From Pithys albifrons albifrons (taxonomy: Eukaryota > Chordata > Aves > Passeriformes > Thamnophilidae), in contig NC_092464.1 of assembly GCF_047495875.1 (NCBI RefSeq), forward strand, positions 3,630,737-3,694,736: a DNA stretch of 64,000 nt, in the 5' to 3' direction. Positions 37,501-49,500 of the stretch are shown one piece after another. The notes beneath the pieces are model-generated. The model searched no databases. It was given only the letters and a program-made list of their open reading frames with translations, and was not told the origin of the DNA. The position numbers and the translations under genes were made by a program. Every line of letters begins with the position of its first letter. The first letter of the stretch is position 1.

Positions 37501-40500
37501 CCTCTTATGTAAAATATCAAAGGCTGCTGCAAGGTTAAAGAGGATGAAGAACAGATCTTAAAATCTGCTTGGGAAAAAAAAAAAGAGTTTCTTGACTTTT
37601 CTGTGGGAGAGGTAAAGGGTGTGTTTTTTTCTTAAGCATCTGCTGCATGAGAACACAGAGGATCCATTGTGCAGGATGCAAAGCATGGGGTCAAATGAAA
37701 CCATCAAGGGCTGCTCAAAGATTCCCTGCAAACATCCCGACCAAGGGATTGGGAAGCAAAGAGGTGAGTGACTGGTGTGGGTCTTCAGGAAAATTTTGGA
37801 GCATTTCTTGGTTCACAGTGGCAGGGGAGACCCTCTGCTCTGCTCTGGCTGCTGCTGGGATCGTGGCTACTACAGCTGCAGGGCTTTCCTCAGCCTTCCT
37901 GGGAGACACAGAAAGGAGGAATTCCAAAGGAAAGGTAATTGAGTGCACAGACTTACCCCACATCAAAAAAGTAGATCCTGACAATGGTCCAAGCAGTGAT
38001 GAACACGGAGGGGGCACCTGCCAAGAGAAGAGATGGAGTTACTGTCAGAAATCATTCTCAGTGTTCTCAGGGCTGTCCTCCCTCACTGCCCACCTCTCCT
38101 GAGGGACTGAGATGCTGCTTTCCCTCAGGAGTGGGGAAATGCTCCACCTTTTCAGCACTCACATGCCAAACAGGGGTGCCTTTCTCTGCCACTGGGCAGG
38201 GAAGAGGAGTTTCTGGAACTGCTCCCTAGCAGCTCTATTCCTGTTGCAATGCCTACAGAACCACTTCTGGTGGTGAAATGCAAGGAATAGGGATAGCTTT
38301 GAGCATTTCCAGTGTGGACACTTGTGTCTCGGGCAGTCACCACAGGTTCTCTTTAGCACCAGTGGAGATAAATAAGTGCTTCTAATACATGAGTCACTGA
38401 GCAACTTCAGATGTTTGCTTTGGCAGAAGAAATAGGAAATATCCCTTGACTGTTTTCCCTGCACCTCCACTGACTGTGAAGGGAACCTGCAGTGACAAGT
38501 TCACGTGGAGATGTCTGCAGTTGGCCAGATGAACCTCCCTCTGCTCCTCACTCCAGGATCTTCTGCCTGGCCAGAGTGGCTTTTCTCCAGCCTTGTGGTC
38601 CCTCTTTTCCCTGTCTCTTGTCTTTGCCTGGATTTAGATTGGGAATACTCCAGGAAGGACATGTCCCTTTGCTCTGTGTCACTCACAGCTTGTGTATAGT
38701 TCACTACCAGTGATTTCCAAGTGCAATGGTAATAAAACCATCAAGAACTGCAATTAGTGCATCCAAATTATCAGTTCATGCATAACCCATTTCAGACCCA
38801 TCCCTGATGTTCTCACAAATGATGGATGACTGAAAGGCCAGAAGATCCCTCAAGCCATTTTCTGGGACTGCCCTTCTTCACCCAAGCAACCTCAGCACAC
38901 ATTGGGAGTGCAAGAACTTTCCTTTAATTAACAATCATTACCTTCCTGAATTTTTCTTTCAAACCTGCAGCTCTCCAGTGCTGAAAGGAAGGATATCTGT
39001 GCACAAGGCAGGTTTCAAGAAGGTCTGACCTGATTAACTGCATTAAGACCTGCCAACATCACCCCTCCCTGTGCCTCCAGCACAGAGAATTGTCCCTCTC
39101 TCATGATGTGAAGCCAAGCATAACTCCTGTCACTTCCAGTGGAAGTTCCTCCAGGGCTGACTGATCAAATCCTGAGTCCAGATGTACCCCTGGACATGGC
39201 ACAACTGTATTTTTGCTTTTCAAGATTCTTCCCTGCTCTAATTATTTCTCAGTGTCAGCTATCAAGAGCATTCAATAGGAAGCTATTTGCTTACTTCAAT
39301 ACAGACCTTTAACTAAATGGCATGAAGGGGGAAAAAAGGATTTCTGTTTCCTTACTGGAGAAAGAAAAGAAGTCGATCTGGCAGGATTAATTTGCATAAG
39401 TTAGCAATTCAGTTGGGAGTTGCTTTGTGAAGAGCTTAATTCTGTCTTCCTTGGCATTTTCTCATTTTATTTATTTTATTTTATTTTATTTTATTTTAAT
39501 TTTTATTTATTTTATTTTATTATTTTATTTTATTTTAATATTTATTTTATTTTATTTTATTTTATTTTATTTTAATTTTTTTCCATTTTTAATTTTTTAA
39601 AATTTATTTTAAATTTTTTTTTTCTGTATTCAAGACTGGATTTTTGCACTAGTGCTGGAGAAAGGTCACCAACCCTGGCACTGAGGTGATGGGATCCCAG
39701 CAGAGCTACCTGGCCTGAAATCAGTGACACAGAGGGAGTTCTGCACTCAGTGCCTGGTTTAGTCCAGGAGTTCTGCTTTTCTTACTATTAAAGGTCACTG
39801 CATGGGATCAACTCTGGAATTCCAGGCAGGATTGAAACACTGGATGATTATAAAGGTGATGAGGAGTTTCAAGCCCAAAGTCCTTAAAGACACTGAAGTT
39901 CTCCACTACCAATTTACACAGCAGAAATTAAGATCTTAAATACCTGTGAATATTTAGGTTAATGAAACTGGGGCAAACCCCTCTGGGCAACTCTTGATCT
40001 TGCTCCTTGTGCACTAAATCCTTGGCAGTGAGGTAACCCAGGGAATCACAGAATGGTTTGGATTGGAAAGGTCCTCAAAGATCACCTTGTTCCAACCCCC
40101 TGACATGGGCAGGGACACCTTCCACTGGCCCAGGTTGCTCCAATCCCAATCCAATCTGGCCTTGGGACACTTCCAGGGATGGGGCAGCCACAGCTGCTCT
40201 GGGCAATCTGTGCCAGGGCCTGCCCACCTTCACAGGGAAGAATTTCTTCCCAATATCCCATCTAAATAAACTTTCAGTTTGAAGCCATCATCCCTTGTTC
40301 TGTCCCTCCATGTCCTTGTCCCAGGTGTCTCTCCAGCTCTCCTGGATCCCCTTTAGGCATGGAAGGAGCTCTCAGGTCTCACTGGAGCCTTCTCTTCTCC
40401 AGATGAACCCCCTGAGCTCTCTGAGCCTGGCTCCAGAGCAGAGGGACTCCAGCCCTTGGAGCACCTTCATGGCTTCCTCTGGACTTGCTCCAGCAGCTCC

Positions 40501-43500
40501 ATGTCCTCCTTATGTTGGTGGTCTCAGAGCTGGGCACAGCACTGCAAGTGGAGTCTCACCAGACACTCCTGTATCACTTTAACTCCTGTTAAAAATGCCA
40601 GTCAGGATCACCTCGTGGCACTCGGTTTGGAGAAGATACACACCCCAGCCAATCAAGATGTACCACCAGAAGTACTTCCTCTCCGAAAAGAAGGAGATGA
40701 CCAGCAGGGTGTGAAGATACAACCCCTCCACCAGCAGCCAGAAGAAGTTGGCCATGACGCAGTACTGGAAGAAAACCATCATGGCTTTGCAGCCTACCTG
40801 GAAGAAAAGAAAGGAGCAGTGGTGAACTGCAGCACGTTCCCACAGCAGAGACACCAAACCACCAGTCAAACCTTGCTCTGGGTGTACCTTTTGGAGTGCT
40901 TTGTGCAGCACCTGAAGGCTTTATAGAATCATAGAATCACAGAATCATAGAATGGATTGGGTTGGAAAAGATCTCCAAGATCATCAAGTCCAACCCTTGG
41001 TCCAACTCCAGTCCCTTTACCAGATCATGGCACTCAGTGCCACGGCCAAGCTCAGTTTAAAAACCTCCAGGGATGGGGAATCCACCCCCTCTCTGGGCAG
41101 CCCATTCCAATGCCTGAGCACTATCTCTGCAAAGAATTTCTTTCTCATCTCCAACTTCAATTTCCCCTGGCAGAGCTTGAGCCCATCGTGCCCCCTTGTC
41201 CTATTGCTGAGTGCCTGGGAGAAGAGACCAACCCCCACCTGGCCACAACTTCCCTTCAGGCAGTTCCAGACAGTGCTGAGGTCACCTCTGAGCCTCCTCT
41301 TCTCCAGGCTGAACACCCCCAGCTCCCTCAGCCTCTCCCCACAGCACTTGTGCTCCAGTCCCTTCTCCAGCCTTGTTGCTCTTCTCTGGCCCCGCTCCAG
41401 CCCCTCAAGATCTTTCCTGACCTGAGGGGCCCAGAACTGAACACAACACTCAAGGTGTGGCCTCCCCAAGGCAGAGTCCAGGGGAAGGGTCACTGCCCTG
41501 GGCCTGCTGGCCACGCTAGTTTGGATCCAGAACAGGATCCCATTGGCCTTCTTGGCCACCTGGGCACACTGGTGGCTCCTGTTGAGCTTCCTGTCCCTCA
41601 GTCCCCCCAGGTCCCTCTGCCTGGCTGCTCTCCAGCCACTCTGTGCCCAGCCTGGAGCGCTGCAGGGGGTTGGGGTGGCCAAAGTGCAGAATGAGTTCTG
41701 TGGTGAAAAGCCAAAGCCCTACAAAGCTTTTTTGGGTGGACACGGTTGACACACGTTTAACCTCTACATGGAAAGCACAAAATGCACCCTTGAGAGCCAG
41801 CTCAGGGCTGGATGCTGCTTGATTGTGTGAGGTTGGGAACGCACTGAAGCTTGGAAACCCTGCTGGCAAGCTGCTGGGCCACAGTGCCAACCAGCACAGT
41901 GATGTTCTCTGTGAGCTTTGGATCTGTGGGAAGTTGGTTTGGCACAGCGTGGATGCCAGAACTGCCTTGAACTGCTATCAACTCAGTCAGCTTGGTCATG
42001 GCCCCAAACCTGCCAGAGCTCAAGAAGAGGTTTTACAAAGCTGTCAGACACATGGTGTGATATTTGGGGCTACCTCTGCATGGCCAGGAGTTGGACTTGA
42101 TGCTCCTTGTGGGTCCTTTCCAACTTAGGAGATTCTAGGGTTTAATGATTTTGAGGAATGACACCATGGACTTGGTTATCATCCTCAGTGGGGCTGCCTG
42201 CTAAAATTACCTGCTCCCTAAACCTCCAGAAATGAAGTCTCTGACTTGAACAAACTGCATCCCAGCCCCAGAAAAAAGAAACAAAAAACAAGGAAAAGAA
42301 AAAAAGAAAAAAATAAGTTCCAATTGTAATTACTCCGCAGCTTGGCAGATACTGCAAAAACTGAAGGAGTTTGAAGAAAGCCAAGCCTACAAAAAATTGC
42401 TCCTCATTCAGGAAAAGAAGGACTGGGAAACATATTTTTTAAATAAAGCATAGGAAGGAGAAGCAGAGTAAATACAGATTTGATTGCACTGGAGAGGGAG
42501 AGATTTGCAAAGGGAAAGTGCTCTGGTTTTCTTCAGGAAAGGAATAATTAAACACAGCAACTTGCTGTGTGAGGGTTTCACTGCAGTGCAGGGAAAGGCA
42601 ACAGTTCCCTGACAAAACAAATAAATAAAAAGGGAAATTTCTGACACCTGGGGGCCAGACCCACTGCAAAACAGCTGAAGGCAGAAATGAGCTGCCCTAA
42701 GGAGCAGGCCTGGCTGTTGCCCCAGCATGTGACAGACCCAGGTCCAGCTGCAGGTTTGCAGTCATGAATTGCATCATCACACACATCCCTGAGGTCCTGA
42801 CTCAGCAATATGCCCTGAGTGACTGTGCCAGGGTGACCCCCTGGCAGGGCCCCTGCTGCCACCCATCCCTGCCCACTGGCTCTTCCCTGCTGCCCTGCCC
42901 GTGCAAGGTGCTGCATTTACAGCAATAATTGCTTGGCACCAGTGACAAGCTCCCACTTTCCCCCCCCTGCTCCCCTCTCCTGCTGCAAACAGTTGCTATG
43001 AAACACACTGGTTAAAAAGATAAGTGTGGAAAGTGTTGCCTTGATGCCACATGTTTTGGAAAGGGACTTGTTCTCACTGATCACTCATTTTGAGTTCAGC
43101 CCTTCCCTGGCAGCATCAGCGAGTGACACTGGGGACCCTCCTGTGCCATGAATGTGTGACACTGGGGACCCTTCTGGGCTCCTGCTGAACAATTCCTGTA
43201 CTGTCACTGGGGACCCTCCTGGGTTCCTGCTGAACAATTCCTGAGCCCATCAGTGTGTGACACTGGGGACCCTCCTGGGCTCCTGCTGAACAATCCCTGT
43301 GCCCATCAGTGTGTGACACTGGGGACCCTCCTGGGCTCCTGCTGAACAATTCCTGGTCAGTGTGTGACACTGGGGACCCTCCTGGGCTGTCAGTGTGTGA
43401 CACTGGGGACCCTCCTGGGCTCCTGCTGAACAATTCCTGTACTGTCACTGGGGACCCTCCTGGGTTCCTGCTGAACAATTCCTGGTCAGTGTGTGACACT

Positions 43501-46500
43501 GGGGACCCTCCTGGGCTCCTGCTGAACAATTCCTGGTCAGTGTGTGACATTGGGGACCCCCCTGGGCTCCTGCTGAACAATTCCTGTGCCCATCAGTGTG
43601 TGACACTGGGGACACCCCTGGGTTCCTGCTGAACAATTCCTGAGCCCATCAGTGTGTGACACTGGGGACCCTCCTGGGCTCCTGCTGAACAATTCCTGAG
43701 CCCATCAGTGTGTGACACTGGGGACACCCCTGGGCTCCTGCTGAACAATCCCTGTGCCATCAGTGTATGACACTGGGGACTCTCCTGGGCTCCTGTTGAA
43801 CAATCCCTGGTCAGTGTGTGACACTGGGGACCCTCCTGGGCTGTCAGTGTGTGACACTGGGGACCATCCTGGGCTCCTGCTGAACAATTCCTGTGGCCAT
43901 CAGTGTGTGACACTGGGGAGCCTCCTGGGCTGTCAGTGTGTGACACTGGGGACCCTCCTGGGCTCCTGCTGAACAATTTCTGTGACACTGGGGACCCTCC
44001 TGGGCTCCTGCTGAACAATTCCTGTGACACTGGGGACCCTCCTGGGCTCCTGCTGAACAATTCCTGTACCCTCAGTCTGTAACACTTCATCAGTATTTTA
44101 GCCCCAATTCAGCAGCCCTCAGGTGAGACACGAGGTTTAAGGGGGCAGTTTGGATGCATCTTGAGCACATGCTCATAAAATACAGATTTCCTTCGAGGAT
44201 TGTACATTAGGGAATCCTTTCTGAGTGGTTGCACTGAACTAAAGGCAGAGGCATCAGGCTGGAGCACATCACAAGGAACTGCAAGACTTTACAGGACAAG
44301 CAAAGGCTGCTCCCAAAAATGAACATGATTTCTGCCCAGCAGAGACTCTCAGAAGGGATTTCCAGCCTGAGTTTTCTGTACAGAGAGGGAGCTGGGCTGA
44401 ACTCAGACTGTGGCAGCAGAAACCCCAGATCTGGGTGCCCAAATCCATCATCTCCTCTCTCAGTATTGGCAACCTTTGTTTCTGTGGAGTCTCTGGCACT
44501 ACCTGTAGCAAATCAATTCTGTGTTACCATCCCTGGAATTTTGGTTTTATGTGAAGGAAAGCTGGTTTTGTGTAGCATTTTGAGCACATTTTGCAGCCAG
44601 GGATCCCTTGCAGCACAGGGATGTTCTGCAGAGCTGGAACTGGAACAGAGCTGGATGCACTGTCCTCTCTTTAAAATTAAATAATGACAATTTTTTTCAC
44701 TGCCTGGGTGTGCTACAATTGCCAGAAGTGGGTAAATTTAAACCAAAGCAGGTATTTCTATGAGAGAGGCACTTTCCCTGTTGACTGCAGTGCTGTTCTT
44801 CCATTGAATCCTCTTTGACAGCCCACTCAGAGACACATTTGGCAAACAGCCCTTCCTGGCTTTTGAGAGCCCTTATTACATCCAGCCCTTGGTGATGGGT
44901 CTCTGCCTCCCTGATTGATTGGATTCAGCCTCAGAAAGGCTGTTACAGTGCAGGGAAATAAAATCCATGTTTCTGTAAGGTATTTTACCCTTTCCATGAC
45001 AGACACTGGGCAGAGATGAGCCATTACATCTCACTGAAGATTTTTTTTCTTTCACAAAGAGCAGACCTCATGATGGGCCACTATTGAAAGACTAACACAG
45101 CCTATTTTTAGAACAGGCATTTTCAGCAGGAAAAGCTGCATTTCTTCACTGCTTTTTCTATTCTCTTCCCTTCCACTGTCTCACTTACAACAGCTTATTT
45201 CCCTGTCTTTCTTTGGGAATCTTGGCCAGGCCATGTCCACTTGGGATGTGGCAGTGAGATGGTTCTCCTTGGCTTGGTGGATGGCACATCTTCTTTAAGT
45301 GGCTCCTCTGCAGAACTGCATTAGACATGGACCATTTGCTTCCCCAGGAAGTTCATTCCCTTCCACACGTGACTAAACTCCAAGATGGATTCTGCCTCCA
45401 GCTGGTGGAGCATCTGACTCTTGACCCCTCTTCACAGACCGTTCTGAGCTGGAAGGGACCCACAAGGATCATTGAGTCCAACTCTTAAGTCAATGGCCCA
45501 CAGAGGGGATTGAACCCATGACCTTGGGCATTATTACAACCAAGTTTTAACCAACTGAGCTACTCTCTCTTGGCACTCTCTGACCCCAACAAAACACTTT
45601 TGTGCTTCCCTTTAAATTCCTCATAGTCAGTCAATAAGAAAGTTGAATCTTGGTTATTGCAGAATTTCCCTTGAGGAGGAGATGAGACAAGTCTTAGATC
45701 AGCTGTGAGGGTCAACCCTGCCTTGCCTTGACCAACCACACTGAAAAACATCTACATTTATGCCCTTTTAACGGAGAACTATCTCAAAAGGAGGCACTGA
45801 GCAAGATCCACCTGCTTAAAAGGAATCTGATAGTTTAGGAAGTGCCAAGTATTGCTCTGGGCTTCCAACTGCTGCTCCAGAGGGATGGGGATTTCCTGTG
45901 CAGACTTTTGGGATATTCACAGGCATTTTGAGGAGTATGAGATGCCCATGCTCAGATATCAGAAGTTTGTCCTTTATGGAAAATCCTTGCTGAGATGGCA
46001 AGACAGGGAAAGAATTTACATATTTCACTGTCCTGTCCTGAAAGGCTGGTTTCCTCAAACATAGACAAATAATTGCAATAATTCCTATTATTTTGTATTT
46101 TAAAGGGATATTTTTATGAAGTGCATGTAAAATGCTGTGTTGGTGGTCATGGAGTGCTCAGCATTGACTCAAAACAGGTGATGGCCTCTGGCTCTCAGAG
46201 AAATGACTTTTTTTTTTGTGAAAAACACAACCCACTTTGTCAGGAAAAGGAAAAGGAAAAGAAAAAGAAAAAGGAAAAGGAAAAAAATAACAAAAGAAAA
46301 AAAACCCCAAAAATATAAAGAAAAAGAGAAAAAGAAAAAGAAAAAGAAAAAGAAAAAGAAAAAGAAAAAGAAAAAGGAAAAGGAAATGAAAAACAAAAAG
46401 AAAAAGGAAAAGGAAAAGAAAAAGAAAAAGAAAAAGAAAAAGAAAAAGAAAAAGGAAAAGGAAAAGGAAAAGGAAAAGAAAAAGGAAAAGGAAAAGGAAA

Positions 46501-49500
46501 AGAAAAAGAAAAAGGAAAAAGAAAAAGAGAAAAAGGAAAAGGAAAAGAAAAAGGAAAAGGAAAAGAAAAAGAAAAAGGAAAAGAAAAAGGAAAAGAAAAA
46601 GAAAAAGGAAAAGGAAAAGAAAAAGGAAAAGGAAAAGGAAAAAGAAAAAGGAAAAGAAAAAGGAAAAGAAAAAAGAAAAAGAAGGAAAAGAAAAAGGAAA
46701 AGAAAAAGGAAAAGAAAAAAGGAAAAGAAAAAGGAAAAGAAAAAAGGAAAAGAAAAAAGAAAAGAAAAAGACAAAGAAAAAGAAAGAAAAAGAAAAAGAA
46801 AGAAAAATAAAAAAGAAATGAAAGAGGAAAAGAAAAAAAAAAGAAAAAGGGCTCACTTGGGCTTAGCACACACAACCTTTTGTGTAACAACAGGAAAAAA
46901 TCAAATTAAAACCAAACAAACCAGACTGCCTAGCAAAAAGCCATCACTTGCATTTCCTCCCTCATTTTAATTGCAGTCCAGACTAGAGGCAAAGAGATTA
47001 GCAATAAAAAAGGCCCACAAAGTTTATGTTCTCTCATGAAAGGGAACTGAGGTCTATTCAAACAAGAAAACTCCTCCTAAATCAACTGGGTGCCTTTGAC
47101 TCCTTCCTTCCCTCCCAGTCATGGAGTCTGACAAGCAAGTAATTTCAAACTATAAATTGCTTCACTGGAAGGATGACTCTTCAAATGTTCCTGGAAGATG
47201 CAGAGAAATGTTGGGTGTTAAGGACTTAACAATATAAATCAATGAGATGAATCAATGAACGAATAGAGAAATGTGATTAAAGAAATTCTTAAAATGCCAT
47301 CTTGATAGAAACAGTGGACCTCAGTTTGGGAGGGCCTAAGTTGTCAAGTTGAAAAGGAATTTCTCATCTCTCAGGGATTATTAGAAATGAAAGACTTTAA
47401 TGGGAATAATAACCCCATGTCTTGATGATGGACCTTCAGACCTTTGTGGCTTCAACTTTATATATTAAAAGTGTATTATTAAAAGCACAGATGGGTCACA
47501 TTATCTGGATTCATGGTGACCCCCCATCTCAGGCACAGGGATAAGAGGCCCCAGACACATATTTCCCCCTGTTAACATCCAGCTCTGCTCCAGTGGTGCC
47601 CCAGAAGCATCATGGAAGAGCTCTTAAGCCTGGGCAAAGGCAAAGCATTCCATTTATCTTAACCCTCTTTCCTCTGGGTCACAATCCATTACATGTTCAT
47701 CATTGTCTGGGAGCACACACTGGAATACTTATTTTCCATGTCAGCTGTCACTGGGCAATTTATGGAGCCATTAGAACCTGGATTTGTGTCTGAGCTGGCT
47801 GATGTGTCACCACTTTGCTAAAGCAGAAAAGCTGTGCTGTACAGACAGCCACAGGCACACACACACTGGTTCAGCAGGGTGAGTCCTGCCTGCTCCCATC
47901 AGGACTGTGGGAGAATGGAGACATTTGGGAGAATCACAGAGTCATAGTATCGATTTGGTTGGAGAAAATCTCCAAGATCATCAAGTCCAACCCTTGGTCC
48001 AACTCCAGTCCCTTTACCAGATCATGGCACTCAGTGCCACGGCCAAGCTCAGCTGAAAAACCTCCAGGGATGGGGAATCCACCCCCTCTCTGGGCAGCCC
48101 ATTCCAATGCCTGAGCACTCTCTCTGCAAAGAATTGCCTTCTGATCTCCAACTTCAATTTCCCCTGGCAGAGCTTGAGCCCATCGTGCCCCCTTGTCCTA
48201 TTGCTGAGTGCCTGGGAGAAGAGACCAACCCCCACCTGGCCACAACTTCCCTTCAGGCAGTTCCAGACAGTGCTGAGGTCACCTCTGAGCCTCCTCTTCT
48301 CCAGGCTGAACACCCCCAGCTCCCTCAGCCTCTCCCCATGGGACTTGTGCTCCAGTCCCTTTACCAGCCTTTGGAAGTGTTGGGATCAATCTCTACCCCT
48401 TTGCTGTGCCTTCATTTCCACTTGCACCAAGGCAGGGCCATGAGTGAACCTGGAGGGATTATTATTTCTCTGGTTGGAGGATCATTTCTCCAGGAATAAC
48501 TCAACTCACATGGAACTCAAAGTTCCACAAGATAAACCTGGCTTTCCCCTGTCCTTTCTCTGGCTTTCCCCTGCCCTTTCCCTGGCTTTTCCCTGTGCTG
48601 TCACCTCCTCCATGCCAGCTGAAGGGCAAGTGAAAATGGCAAAGCATTTACAGAATCCCAGAATGGTTTGGGTTGGAAGGGACCTTAAAAATCATCTCAT
48701 TCCAATCCCCCACCATGAGCAGGGACACCTTCCACTAGCCCAGGTTGCCCCAAGCCCCATCCACCCTGGCCTTGGACACTTCCAGGGGTAAGGTGAGGAT
48801 TTACAAGGGTCAGATCCTGCAGTAGCAGAAACCTTGAGAACGGTATTAAAATAAATGGAGCTGAACCAGTTAAGACCAACAAAATCCATGGTCCACACAA
48901 CTGCACTTTATGCCTTGCCCACTTCCCACTCAATGCCATACTGTTGGATTCAGTAGGAAGCTCTTCTGTCTGCTTTCCCTCACATAAGAGGCAGGTTTAA
49001 GCCCCTGGACTGTGATTCTCAAGGCTATTTAAGCATTTCTCTCACCAGGTTTAACAGGGGCTTTGTCACTGTCAGTCTTTGGGGGACTCAGCCTTGCTAT
49101 TCTGCCTCCTGGGAGTGCTCACTTGATTTTTGGGGGCAGTCTTGTGAGCTTTTCTAAGATGGTGATTAGCCCTGGCTGGTCTAGCCTGTGCTCCAGATGA
49201 CTCAGAGCTGAGTTTAGATCTAAAAATAGAGTTATCTTGGTAAAAGGGTTAACTGTGCCTGTTTTGTGCTCATCAGTCACAGAATAATGGCATTTCTGAA
49301 CACATCCTCAGTGATAACCCACATCAACCACGAGGCAGCAAGCAAAGAGAGAGGCTGATCAGGGGTTTAATAACACCCTTCCTCACACGGTGTATGTTTT
49401 CCCTCAGTATTGGCACTCCTGCATTGCTTTAAGGTGCCTGTGACTGGGGCACTGCTGTGGCAGAGGTGATAGAGCCACTCAAGCAAAGAAAGTTCCTCCT

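Larger units (their letters stand above)
38018..40643 (-). other. VIPR1 intron 7
   Basis: This intron is 2626 bases. It contains an old CR1 (40043-40566) close to the exon 7 donor and an AT-rich TTTTA microsatellite (39465-39620). The rest is featureless. Confidence 0.8.

Noticed and set aside
45434..45573. Possible functional tRNA-Ile gene on the minus strand
   Set aside because: The acceptor and anticodon stems are disrupted and a CR1-type tail is fused to it. It fits a SINE instead.
46158..46970. Long Lys/Glu-rich and Phe/Leu-rich open frames up to 255 codons
   Set aside because: They are products of the purine tract composition, with no real coding signal.
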